Shown in pieces: positions 40,946 through 51,799 of a DNA stretch of 64,000 nucleotides. The stretch comes from Polytrichum commune. Lineage: Eukaryota > Streptophyta > Polytrichopsida > Polytrichales > Polytrichaceae. The position numbers and the translations under genes are program-made. How positions within the stretch are numbered: position 1 is the first letter of the stretch; each line of letters begins with the position of its first letter. Under the pieces are notes generated by a model. The model did no database searches. It saw only the letters and a program-made list of their open reading frames with translations, and was not told the DNA's origin. The stretch covers positions 11,406,001 through 11,470,000 of the forward strand of contig OX485809.1 in the NCBI GenBank assembly GCA_950295325.1, in the 5' to 3' direction.

Positions 40946-43900
40946 TGGTTAGCTGTGGTTGTGATTGCATTGGAGGCAGCTGGTTAGCTGTGGTTGCGAC
41001 TGCATTGGAGGCAGCTGGTTAGCTGTGGTTGTGATTGCATTGGAGGCAGCTGGTTAGCTGTGGTTGCGACTGCATTGGAGGCAGCTGGTTAGCTGTGGTT
41101 GTGATTGTGATTGCATTGGAGGCAGCTGGTTAGCTGTGGTTGCGACTGCATTGGAGGCAGCTGGTTAGCTGTGGTTGTGATTGCATTGGAGGCAGCTGGT
41201 TAGCTGTGGTTGCGACTGCATTGGAGGCAGCTGGTTAGCTGTGGTTGTGATTGCATTGGAGGCAGCTGGTTAGCTGTGGTTGCGACTGCATTGGAGGCAG
41301 CTGGTTAGCTGTGGTTGTGATTGCATTGGAGGCAGCTGGTTAGCTGTGGTTGCGACTGCATTGGAGGCAGCTGGTTAGCTGTGGTTGTGATTGCATTGGA
41401 GGCAGCTGGTTAGCTGTGGTTGCGACTGCATTGGAGGCAGCTGGTTAGCTGTGGTTGCGACTGCATTGGAGGCAGCTGGTTAGCTGTGGTTGTGATTGCA
41501 TTGGAGGCAGCTGGTTAGCTGTGGTTGCGACTGCATTGGAGGCAGCTGGTTAGCTGTGGTTGCGACTGCATTGGAGGCAGCTGGTTAGCTGTGGTTGTGG
41601 TTGTGATTGCATTGGAGGCAGCTGGTTAGCTGTGGTTGTGATTGCATTGGAGGCAGCTGGTTAGCTGTGGTTGTGATTGCATTGGAGGCAACTGGTTAGC
41701 TGTGGTTGCGACTGCATTGGAGGCAGCTGGTTAGCTGTGGTTGTGATTGCATTGGAGGCAGCTGGTTAGCTGTGGTTGCGACTGCATTGGAGGCAGCTGG
41801 TTAGCTGTGGTTGCGACTGCATTGGAGGCAGCTGGTTAGCTGTGGTTGTGATTGCATTGGAGGCAGCTGGTTAGCTGTGGTTGCGACTGCATTGGAGGGA
41901 GCTGGTTAGCTGTGGTTGCGACTGCATTGGAGGCAGCTGGTTAGCTGTGGTTGTGATTGCATTGGAGGCAGCTAGTTAGCTGTGGTTGCGACTGCATTGG
42001 AGGCAGCTGGTTAGCTGTGGTTGTGATTGCATTGGAGGCAGCTGGTTAGCTGTGGTTGTGATTGCATTGGAGGCAGCTGGTTAGCTGTGGTTGGGATTGC
42101 ATTGGAGGCAGCTGGTTAGCTGTGGTTGCGACTGCATTGGAGGCAGCTGGTTAGCTGTGGTTGTGATTGCATTGGAGGCAGCTGGTTAGCTATGGTTGCG
42201 ACTGCATTGGAGGCAGCTGGTTAGCTGTGGTTGTGATTGCATTGGAGGCAGCTGGTTAGCTGTGGTTGCGACTGCATTGGAGGCAGCTGGTTAGCTGTGG
42301 TTGTGATTGCATTGGAGGCAGCTGGTTAGCTGTGGTTGCGACTGCATTGGAGGCAGCTGGTTAGCTGTGGTTGTGATTGCATTGGAGGCAGCTGGTTAGC
42401 TGTGGTTGCGACTGCATTGGAGGCAGCTGGTTAGCTGTGGTTGTGATTGCATTGGAGGCAGCTGGTTAGCTGTGGTTGTGATTGCATTGGAGGCAGCTGG
42501 TTAGCTGTGGTTGTGATTGCATTGGAGGCAGCTGGTTAGCTGTGGTTGCGACTGCATTGGAGGCAGCTGGTTAGCTGTGGTTGTGATTGCATTGGAGGCA
42601 GCTGGTTAGCTGTGGTTGCGACTGCATTGGAGGCAGCTGGTTAGCTGTGGTTGTGATTGCATTGGAGGCAGCTGGTTAGCTGTGGTTGCGACTGCATTGG
42701 AGGCAGCTGGTTAGCTGTGGTTGTGATTGCATTGGAGGCAGCTGGTTAGCTGTGGTTGCGACTGCATTGGAGGCAGCTGGTTAGCTGTGGTTGTGATTGC
42801 ATTGGAGGCAGCTGGTTAGCTGTGGTTGCGACTGCATTGGAGGCAGCTGGTTAGCTGTGGTTGCGACTGCATTGGAGGCAGCTGGTTAGCTGTGGTTGTG
42901 GTTGTGATTGCATTGGAGGCAGCTGGTTAGCTGTGGTTGCGACTGCATTGGAGGCAGCTGGTTAGCTGTGGTTGTGATTGCATTGGAGGCAACTGGTTAG
43001 CTGTGGTTGCGACTGCATTGGAGGCAGCTGGTTAGCTGTGGTTGTGATTGCATTGGAGGCAGCTGGTTAGCTGTGGTTGCGACTGCATTGGAGGCAGCTG
43101 GTTAGCTGTGGTTGTGATTGCATTGGAGGCAGCTGGTTAGCTGTGGTTGCGACTGCATTGGAGGCAGCTGGTTAGCTGTGGTTGTGATTGCATTGGAGGC
43201 AGCTGGTTAGCTGTGGTTGCGACTGCATTGGAGGCAGCTGGTTAGCTGTGGTTGTGATTGTGATTGCATTGGAGGCAGCTGGTTAGCTGTGGTTGCGACT
43301 GCATTGGAGGCAGCTGGTTAGCTGTGGTTGTGATTGCATTGGAGGCAGCTGGTTAGCTGTGGTTGCGACTGCATTGGAGGCAGCTGGTTAGCTGTGGTTG
43401 TGATTGCATTGGAGGCAGCTGGTTAGCTGTGGTTGCGACTGCATTGGAGGCAGCTGGTTAGCTGTGGTTGCGACTGCATTGGAGGCAGCTGGTTAGCTGT
43501 GGTTGTGATTGCATTGGAGGCAGCTGGTTAGCTGTGGTTGCGACTGCATTGGAGGCAGCTGGTTAGCTGTGGTTGTGATTGCATTGGAGGCAGCTGGTTA
43601 GCTGTGGTTGCGACTGCATTGGAGGCAGCTGGTTAGCTGTGGTTGTGATTGCATTGGAGGCAGCTGGTTAGCTGTGGTTGCGACTGCATTGGAGGCAGCT
43701 GGTTAGCTGTGGTTGTGATTGCATTGGAGGCAGCTGGTTAGCTGTGGTTGCGACTGCATTGGAGGCAGCTGGTTAGCTGTGGTTGTGGTTGTGATTGCAT
43801 TGGAGGCAGCTGGTTAGCTGTGGTTGCGACTGCATTGGAGGCAGCTGGTTAGCTGTGGTTGTGGTTGTGATTGCATTGGAGGCAGCTGGTTAGCTGTGGT

Positions 43901-46737
43901 TGCGACTGCATTGGAGGCAGCTGGTTAGCTGTGGTTGTGATTGCATTGGAGGCAGCTGGTTAGCTGTGGTTGCGACTGCATTGGAGGCAGCTGGTTAGCT
44001 GTGGTTGTGATTGCATTGGAGGCAGCTGGTTAGCTGTGGTTGCGACTGCATTGGAGGCAGCTGGTTAGCTGTGGTTGCGACTGCATTGGAGGCAGCTGGT
44101 TAGCTGTGGTTGTGATTGCATTGGAGGCAGCTGGTTAGCTGTGGTTGCGACTGCATTGGAGGCAGCTGGTTAGCTGTGGTTGTGATTGCATTGGAGGCAG
44201 CTGGTTAGCTGTGGTTGCGACTGCATTGGAGGCAGCTGGTTAGCTGTGGTTGTGATTGCATTGGAGGCAGCTGGTTAGCTGTGGTTGTGATTGCATTGGA
44301 GGCAGCTGGTTAGCTGTGGTTGTGATTGCATTGGAGGCAGCTGGTTAGCTGTGGTTGTGATTGCATTGGAGGCAGCTGGTTAGCTGTGGTTGGGATTGCA
44401 TTGGAGGCAGCTGGTTAGCTGTGGTTGCGACTGCATTGGAGGCAGCTGGTTAGCTGTGGTTGTGATTGCATTGGAGGCAGCTGGTTAGCTATGGTTGCGA
44501 CTGCATTGGAGGCAGCTGGTTAGCTGTGGTTGTGATTGCATTGGAGGCAGCTGGTTAGCTGTGGTTGCGACTGCATTGGAGGCAGCTGGTTAGCTGTGGT
44601 TGTGATTGCATTGGAGGCAGCTGGTTAGCTGTGGTTGCGACTGCATTGGAGGCAGCTGGTTAGCTGTGGTTGTGATTGCATTGGAGGCAGCTGGTTAGCT
44701 GTGGTTGCGACTGCATTGGAGGCAGCTGGTTAGCTGTGGTTGTGATTGCATTGGAGGCAGCTGGTTAGCTGTGGTTGCGACTGCATTGGAGGCAGCTGGT
44801 TAGCTGTGGTTGTGGTTGTGATTGCATTGGAGGCAGCTGGTTAGCTGTGGTTGCGACTGCATTGGAGGCAGCTGGTTAGCTGTGGTTGTGATTGCATTGG
44901 AGGCAGCTGGTTAGCTGTGGTTGTGATTGCATTGGAGGCAGCTGGTTAGCTGTGGTTGCGACTGCATTGGAGGCAGCTGGTTAGCTGTGGTTGTGATTGT
45001 GATTGCATTGGAGGCAGCTGGTTAGCTGTGGTTGCGACTGCATTGGAGGCAGCTGGTTAGCTGTGGTTGGGATTGCATTGGAGGCAGCTGGTTAGCTGTG
45101 GTTGCGACTGCATTGGAGGCAGCTGGTTAGCTGTGGTTGTGATTGCATTGGAGGCAGCTGGTTAGCTATGGTTGCGACTGCATTGGAGGCAGCTGGTTAG
45201 CTGTGGTTGTGATTGCATTGGAGGCAGCTGGTTAGCTGTGGTTGCGACTGCATTGGAGGCAGCTGGTTAGCTGTGGTTGTGATTGCATTGGAGGCAGCTG
45301 GTTAGCTGTGGTTGCGACTGCATTGGAGGCAGCTGGTTAGCTGTGGTTGTGATTGCATTGGAGGCAGCTGGTTAGCTGTGGTTGCGACTGCATTGGAGGC
45401 AGCTGGTTAGCTGTGGTTGTGATTGTGATTGCATTGGAGGCAGCTGGTTAGCTGTGGTTGCGATTGCATTGGAGGCAGCTGGTTAGCTGTGGTTGCGACT
45501 GCATTGGAGGCAGCTGGTTAGCTGTGGTTGTGATTGCATTGGAGGCAGCTGGTTAGCTGTGGTTGCGACTGCATTGGAGGCAGCTGGTTAGCTGTGGTTG
45601 TGATTGCATTGGAGGCAGCTGGTTAGCTGTGGTTGCGACTGCATTGGAGGCAGCTGGTTAGCTGTGGTTGCGACTGCATTGGAGGCAGCTGGTTAGCTGT
45701 GGTTGCGACTGCATTGGAGGCAGCTGGTTAGCTGTGGTTGTGATTGCATTGGAGGCAGCTGGTTAGCTGTGGTTGCGACTGCATTGGAGGCAGCTGGTTA
45801 GCTGTGGTTGTGATTGCATTGGAGGCAGCTGGTTAGCTGTGGTTGCGACTGCATTGGAGGCAGCTGGTTAGCTGTGGTTGTGATTGCATTGGAGGCAGCT
45901 GGTTAGCTGTGGTTGCGACTGCATTGGAGGCAGCTGGTTAGCTGTGGTTGTGGTTGTGATTGCATTGGAGGCAGCTGGTTAGCTGTGGTTGCGACTGCAT
46001 TGGAGGCAGCTGGTTAGCTGTGGTTGTGATTGCATTGGAGGCAGCTGGTTAGCTGTGGTTGCGACTGCATTGGAGGCAGCTGGTTAGCTGTGGTTGTGAT
46101 TGCATTGGAGGCAGCTGGTTAGCTGTGGTTGCGACTGCATTGGAGGCAGCTGGTTAGCTGTGGTTGTGATTGCATTGGAGGCAGCTGGTTAGCTGTGGTT
46201 GCGACTGCATTGGAGGCAGCTGGTTAGCTGTGGTTGTGATTGCATTGGAGGCAGCTGGTTAGCTGTGGTTGCGACTGCATTGGAGGCAGCTGGTTAGCTG
46301 TGGTTGTGGTTGTGATTGCATTGGAGGCAGCTGGTTAGCTGTGGTTGCGACTGCATTGGAGGCAGCTGGTTAGTTGTGGTTGTGATTGCATTGGAGGCAG
46401 CTGGTTAGCTGTGGTTGCGACTGCATTGGAGGCAGCTGGTTAGCTGTGGTTGTGATTGCATTGGAGGCAGCTGGTTAGCTGTGGTTGCGACTGCATTGGA
46501 GGCAGCTGGTTAGCTGTGGTTGTGATTGCATTGGAGGCAGCTGGTTAGCTGTGGTTGCGACTGCATTGGAGGCAGCTGGTTAGCTGTGGTTGCGACTGCA
46601 TTGGAGGCAGCTGGTTAGCTGTGGTTGCGACTGCATTGGAGGCAGCTGGTTAGCTGTGGTTGCGATTGCATTGGAGGCAGCTGGTTAGCTGTGGCCGGGA
46701 CTGTATTTTGGGTAGCTGGTTAGCTGCGGTTGAGACT
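40946..46737 (+). repeat. 35-bp minisatellite array in the 3' LTR, right part
   Basis: It continues the array after the nested insertion and ends with the same diverged units (GCGATTGC, GGCCGGG, GGTAGCTGGTTAGCTGCGG) as the 5' LTR array. It carries units with an extra GTGATT (for example near 41104, 43258, 44998 and 45421), which I did not notice left of the nested element apart from a GTGATTT variant near 22735. TTGGGATTGC and TAGCTATGG markers, always 100 bases apart, recur at 42087, 44386 and 45063. Confidence 0.95.
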
Positions 46738-47225
46738 GATTAGTTTATATTATTACATTAGTTTATAGACTATATTAGACTATATTAGTTTATAGATAAG
46801 TAGTTGGCCACATTAGGTTAGGTGGAGGCACGTGTGGGTTTCATAAGTAATTGCACTTAGGATTGATTATGGGAAATAGCGTTTTTTAACGCTTGTATCC
46901 TCTCTATTAAATAAATCAAGTGCACAAGTAATGGAGAAGGTGGAGGACTTCCGCGAGGGGAAGACAAAGGAGGTTGGGTCAAAGTATGCAAGGGGAAAAT
47001 CATTGAGGGCATGTGCGGCTAAAGCCGCGGGTTGGACTCTTGAGAAAGCCAACTCTAGCACAAGCCAAGAGGCCAACATTAATAAAGTACAATGAGTGAG
47101 ACAATGCATGTTCATTTAAACATGAAAATCACCTTGCATATGGTTCCATGTTGTGATAGATAAATGTGATTCTCAAAGTCATCACCCGGACTAGGACGCT
47201 TAAGGGTGGTGGATTTGGTCTCACA

Positions 47226-47230
47226 GTCAT
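47226..47230. repeat. target-site duplication GTCAT, right copy
   Basis: It directly follows the CACA end of the 3' LTR and matches 1393-1397 exactly. Confidence 0.85.
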
Positions 47231-47530
47231 CATACTACATTGGTTACTTTATTGCTTGAGGGATCCTTCATTAGTTTTGTGTGGATAAGTACACCGGTAA
47301 TGATATTTAGTGTCACATATATTATTTGCGAAGGGCCTAAGTTAGATGGGGTGCGGATGGGGGGACGCGGGAATATGCAGTAGAAATATTATTGCATATT
47401 CATGTAGAGGACTTCATTACCTATCCATGGATACCAAGAACTCATTTTTTGGACTTCATATGAATTTTTGAGAGCCAAAAAACCGAGACTATGTCCAAAC
47501 TTCCAAAAAGAGTTAAAAAGTGCAGATTCA
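47231..47530. other. flanking DNA right of the giant element
   Basis: About 300 bases of mixed sequence without a recognisable gene. A short G-rich stretch (GGGGTGCGGATGGGGGGACG, near 47349) foreshadows the minisatellite that begins at about 47531. Confidence 0.5.
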
Positions 47531-48335
47531 AAGGAACTCGGGAGCGGACGTATGGGAACGCTAGAGCGGACGCAGGGAAACTCTAAAGCGGACGTAGGGG
47601 AACATGGGGCGGACTTATAGGAACGTTGGAGCGGACGTAAGGGAACATGGAGCGGACGGGGGGGAGCGGAAGGGGGGGGGGGGGCGGGGGAACGCGGGAG
47701 CGGACGGGGGGGAGCGGAAGGGGGGGGGGGCGGGGGAACGCGGGAGCGGACTGAGGGGAGCGGACGTAGGGAACGAGGGGGCGGACGTAGGGAACGAGGG
47801 GGCGGATGTAGGGAACGAGAGGGCGGACGTTTGGGAACGGGTGCGGACGGGGGCGGGAACGGGTGCGGACTGGGGGGGAACGGGCGCGGAAGGGAGGGAA
47901 CGGGTGCGGACTGGGGGGAACGCGGGGGGCGGACGTAGGGGAACGGGTGCGGACTGGCGGGGAACGGGCGCGGACGGGAGGGAACAGGTGCGGACTAGGG
48001 GGAACGCGGGCGCGGACGTAGGGGAACGGGTGCGGACTGTCGGGGAACGTGCGCGGACGGGAGGGAACGGGTGCGGACTGGGGGGGAGCGCGGGGGGCGG
48101 ACATAGGGAACGGGTGCGGACGTAGGGGAACGGGTGCGGACTGTCGGGGAACGTGCGCGGACGGGAGGGAACGGGTGCGGACTGGGGGGGAGCGCGGGGG
48201 GCGGACGTAGGGAACGGGTGCGGACTGGCGGGGAACGGGCGTGGACTGGGAGGGGAACGGGCGCGGACTGGGAGGGGAACGGGCGCGGACGGGAGGGAAC
48301 GGGTGCGAACAGGGTGGGAACGGGGAGCGGATGGA
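47531..48335 (+). repeat. G-rich minisatellite, ~20-26-bp units of GCGGAC and GGAACG(G) words
   Basis: Units such as GGGAACGGGTGCGGACTGG and GGGAACGGGCGCGGACGGG recur some 35-40 times. The left end has longer, irregular units of about 25 bases and the right end has regular ones of about 20-21. A block near 48030 is repeated at 48134, a 104-bp higher-order period. Long open frames on both strands are Pro/Arg/Ser or Gly/Arg repeats produced by GC-rich tandem DNA and are not accepted as genes. Many G-runs could form quadruplexes. Confidence 0.85.
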
Positions 48336-48338
48336 GGG

Positions 48339-48348
48339 GTATATAAGT
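48339..48348 (+). promoter_or_regulatory. TATA box of the plus-strand RING-like gene
   Basis: GTATATAAGTGG lies directly after the G-rich minisatellite. Transcription would start near 48370, giving a leader of about 470 bases to the ATG at 48838, possibly with an intron. The leader has a repeated TAGCGGGGTGCTCG at about 48427 and 48603. Confidence 0.5.
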
Positions 48349-48837
48349 GGAGGGGACCACTTACATACCCCACTCCACTCCTTGTGGGCGCCCGGACGAC
48401 CCTCCTCTACTACAGAGTGCAGGGTTTAGCGGGGTGCTCGGAGGAGTTAAGGATCCTTTTTTTGGGATCTTTTTATACTTTTTTTACTGACCTGTTTGTC
48501 AGTGTGATCCACGTGGACCCGTTCCCTTGTGACGTGGCATATTGCCTTTTTGGCATATTCCTTGTGACGCGCCCAGTCAACTGGCCTCTGCGTGAGCGCT
48601 GGTAGCGGGGTGCTCGAAGGGTGTGCTGAATTTTTGTACTTTAATTTTTAACGACATTTTTGAACTAATTCCACAGCAACACTATTTTGAAGTGTATGCT
48701 TGGATGTTTTGTAGCACTATTATGAAGTGCAATTAGTAATTTAAAAATTAGAGTTCTAGATTAGAATTAGAAACTACAATTTGGGTGGATCCGGCAAGTG
48801 AAGGATTTCCAGACAGGCAAGTGGAGGATCTGGAGAC

Positions 48838-49794
48838 ATGGCAAGTGCAAGTGGAGGATCTGGAGACATGGCAAGTGGGGGATCAGGTTGTCACAGATCA
48901 CATGTACGCAAGGCCGCTGGGTTGGAGTGGGATGTTTATGATGACAACACCCAAAAAGCCAGGGCAGGTTGGGAGAATATACCACAACCGTGGTCAGTGA
49001 AGACTGCAATGCAGTACGTGGGCTTCCCTCACTTTGATCGGTTGTGGCCAAGACCTTGTCACGAGCGACATTGCAAGGCCATCAGTGCGAGTTATATGCA
49101 GCTTGATGACGTGGAGGCAAAATGGAGATTCCTAACGATACTTAGAAATATCTCCAATTTGGATAGATGGCCCAAGAGTGCAATTCCAAAGTCGGTGGCG
49201 TGTATGATGTATGCGGAGCACGTGTTGCGAGTTAGGGTGGATTGGTCAAGTTTGGCTACCCTGCATGGTCAAAAATTTGGGGGTATTGGAATTGCATTTA
49301 CTAAATGCACAGCTCCAGATATTCCATACACTCCCGTTCCGGAGTGGTTCAGGAGGAATCCTCGACTAGTAGACGAGCATGGGGCCCCAATTCCAGAGGG
49401 TCGGGAACCAAAAAAACCACGTGATCATAAACGACCAGCCAATGACGTGGAGATGGCCATCGAGGAGGCATTTGAGCATATGGATGAGGGCATGGAGGCA
49501 AATGTCGAGGTCAACAACCTGATCAACGACGTGGTTAACGAGGTCCTAGACGAGGTAAACCTTGGTGAACATGGAGCGGACCCGACGGAGAGCAGAATGG
49601 AGGAATTGCGTAAGCAATATGCGTTGGAAATTCGTGAGTATAAAACGATGATTTTCGAGTTGCAACACTTACGATGGGGGAGGCTAGCAGTTCAAGTAGT
49701 ACACCAATTAACCTTCAGTCTTTGGAAGCAGAGAGGGATGCAGCTTTACAGGAGGCCAAGATTGCAAAGTCACAAGCTCTGGAGGTATGTATGA
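48838..49794 (+). pseudogene. unknown protein, N-terminal part of a coiled-coil/RING-like gene
   Basis: This 318-codon frame starts at an ATG after a Gly/Ser/Ala-rich coding context. Residues ~25-190 are well-formed protein rich in Trp (WDVYDDN, GWENIPQPW, LWPRPCHERHC, DRWPKSAIP, PEWFRRNP); I do not recognise the domain. Residues ~195-270 are acidic and helical. From about residue 280 the frame leaves sense: the next coding segment is in a different frame, starting near 49674, so a frameshift lies at about 49660-49690. The long conserved-looking N-terminus indicates a real gene, now broken. It stands convergent to the hAT transposase and could be its partner gene or an unrelated host-derived gene. 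Confidence 0.5.
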
Positions 49795-50933
49795 GGAATG
49801 AAGTGATGCGAGGAAAGATTGTGGCTTTGCAAAAGGAGGTGGTGGACATGCAACAACAACTTCAAGTGGTCAATGAAGTGGTTGTTGATCACGAAGCCAA
49901 GATTGGCGGACTGGAGGAGCAGAATGCAAGGTTGAAGAAATTTCTGTTGGATGCGATTGTGGAGCGCAAAAATATGAGGACAAGCACATTGCTTGCTATG
50001 GCCAAGGCTCATCAATTTGAAGCTGAGTTTGAGAGCATCCAGAAAGAATGGAACCGCAATCAGAGAATGCGGAATATGATGCTCACGTCATGGCCAGAAG
50101 ATGAGCAGATGTACCCTAGTAGATGGGATAGGGATAATGAGTGGACAATGCCAAGCGGGAGCATCGATTGGCGTCAAGTGACCGACCCAGATCACCATTG
50201 GGATGTGACCCAAATGCATGAATATCCATTCCGCATGAGGGGTGAGTTGTTATGGCCAAATCCACATACAATGGTCTTCGACGGAACTGCATGTGCGATT
50301 TGCCAATGTCCATTTGGCCCAGAGGGATGCTATCAAGTTGGATCATGTGGGGCCCAATTCCATCCATAATGTCTAATAGGGAATATGATCAAGAAACGCC
50401 AATGTCCTCATTGCAGATCACCCTTCCACCCTCGTTTGTACCTCCAATTTGGCCTTCGGGATTACATGCCTAACGACTGGGTATTAAAGCCATGGGACTT
50501 TCCCTTTGATCTTCAAGAGTTTGATGGGGAGAATTTTGAGTGGAGTTGGTTATACAATTGTGCCAAGGTTGAGCTATGGCACGAGAACAGAGATGGCGAC
50601 TGGACACGGAATGCACGTCAAATTTTGTATGTTGTAGACGAGTTGTATCCCAACAAGCCCCCCGATCATGGCTTGAAAAGATTTTTGTACCAAACTCTTG
50701 AATGGCATTGGGATTTAACCAGCAGACAATTAAAGAGAGGCATTCATCATCCTTGGTACAATGCAGCAGGTCTCGAATCAGTATCGGAGCATGATTTGGA
50801 AGAAGATGCAGATGACATGCCTACGGAACGGGATCCGAGATATGAATTGCAGTTAGAGGGTACCACAAGAACAGGCTGCAGTTGGCTGCAATTGATGCAC
50901 TCTTGCATAGAGTTGCGGATGATACGGTATTGA
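49674..50933 (+). pseudogene. coiled-coil and RING-like zinc finger segment, interrupted by one TAA
   Basis: Two in-frame pieces, 49674-50369 and 50385-50933, are separated only by a TAA at 50367-50369. The first ~110 residues form a likely coiled coil (EAERDAALQEAK, DMQQQLQVV, LEEQNARLKKF). Then CAICQCPF (CX2C), a Cys-Gly-x-x-x-His-Pro segment, a Cys just after the stop, and CPHC form a RING-type cross-brace pattern, with the stop falling exactly between the His-Pro and the next Cys. RING fingers usually act in ubiquitin ligases, which is only an inference here. Beyond it comes an aromatic-rich tail (FEWSWLYNCAK, TLEWHWDL). Near 50860 the frame shifts again. Confidence 0.5.
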
Positions 50934-51100
50934 GATGGCTAAATGGTGGGCCTAGACCACGTAATGCCGTTCCATTGTCTCCTGGTGGTCGTTCATATCT
51001 CACCCGTGGAACAACGCGAAGCATGGAAGCGGGGGAATCATCACGAGCACGACGAGGATCTACTTCAGCTAGAATAGACCTCGATTCAGATTCGGATTAG
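50882..51100 (+). pseudogene. C-terminal fragment of the RING-like gene in a shifted frame
   Basis: The frame reads LAAIDALLHRVADDTVLRWL..., continuing sensibly from the upstream segment after a one-base shift at about 50850-50880. It ends SARIDLDSDSD before TAG. The Ser/Arg-rich tail (RSMEAGESSRARRGS) looks disordered. Its stop probably marks the true end of the gene. Confidence 0.4.
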
Positions 51101-51799
51101 GCATTTTTGTACCATGTTTAGGAAGTTGTATAGGAACGGATGAAGACTTTGGACACAATGAACATATTTCATGTTCAAAGTATATGTAATATAAAGAGGA
51201 TTTACCGACAAGTTGTCATTTCTAAGATCGTGTAAAAGATAACATATGGATGCCACATGTTTTAATGTTATTCGAAACTTTTAAAAACTTACTTGAATAT
51301 TAGTAATTCATATGATAGTCTAACCAAAAGTACTATTGACTACATAGTCAATATTGAATACCACATAAAGATATAATTATATAAAATGGATAGAAAGGTC
51401 CTCAAAAAGAGGATGTCACCAACGAAACATGTACAATCGAGCAATAGGGGATTGCAATATTTATAAAAGCATATTCTTTAAGAAGCTCAATAAATAAACA
51501 TAAAACTCCATTCACAGTAAGAATTATACAAAATAGTAATTAATAAAGGCATAACATGTTATTGGAGATTAATTGCAATGCTAAGTTGACAACCATATTG
51601 TATTTTCAAAATTTTAAAAAACATGCAATAAATAATTTTATTACTATAATAAAATGTTACAACTTCGAAGGTAACGTTCGCTTTGTGGTCTAAATGTCTT
51701 ACCGAAGGCCCTAAGGTTGTAACTTGTATCAATTTTGACGTAAGTAATAAATTATGGGAGTACGTGGGAGCACCGAAATACCACATTTGTGCAAAACCA
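51101..51799. other. intergenic region between two convergent genes
   Basis: AT-rich, with no coding signal. AATAAATAAAC near 51490 could end the plus-strand gene. AATAAA-like words on the minus strand near 51640-51655 could end the hAT gene. I looked here for hAT terminal repeats and found none. Confidence 0.45.

Larger units (their letters stand above)
1398..47225 (+). mobile_element. giant Ty3/gypsy LTR retrotransposon with minisatellite-filled LTRs
   Basis: The element runs from the TG of the 5' LTR to the CA of the 3' LTR, 45,828 bp including a 7,065-bp nested retrotransposon and a 200-N gap. The order is 5' LTR (1398-8568), PBS (8573-8590), leader, gag-pol (9454-15843), and 3' LTR (15906-47225). 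The left 683 bp and right 488 bp of the two LTRs look identical, which by LTR-divergence logic means a recent insertion. The polyprotein order Gag-protease-RT-RNaseH-integrase defines Ty3/gypsy (Metaviridae). No chromodomain follows the integrase, so it resembles the non-chromovirus plant lineages (Tat/Athila-like), although the lineage is unproven. An in-frame TAA in RT and the lack of an evident polypurine tract suggest this copy is not autonomous. Confidence 0.9.
15906..47225 (+). repeat. 3' LTR, 31,320 bp including nested element and gap
   Basis: It starts TGTGAGCCCAAAATGG like the 5' LTR and ends GGTCTCACA, followed by the GTCAT duplication. The left unique part (15906-16588) and right unique part (46738-47225) have exactly the same lengths as in the 5' LTR, and I saw no mismatch. 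The middle is the 35-bp array, split by a nested retrotransposon (33881-40945) and a 200-N gap. Without the nested insertion and its extra TSD copy it is about 24.25 kb, against 7.17 kb for the 5' LTR. Confidence 0.9.

Noticed and set aside
16589-46737. Independent centromeric or heterochromatic satellite unrelated to the retrotransposon
   Set aside because: The array is flanked by the same 683-bp and 488-bp LTR parts as the 6-kb array, and one GTCAT duplication frames the whole, so it is an LTR component here.
47583-48605. Long Pro/Arg/Ser-rich and Gly/Arg-rich frames on both strands
   Set aside because: They are produced by the GC-rich minisatellite, with repeats in every frame and no domain or conserved start.
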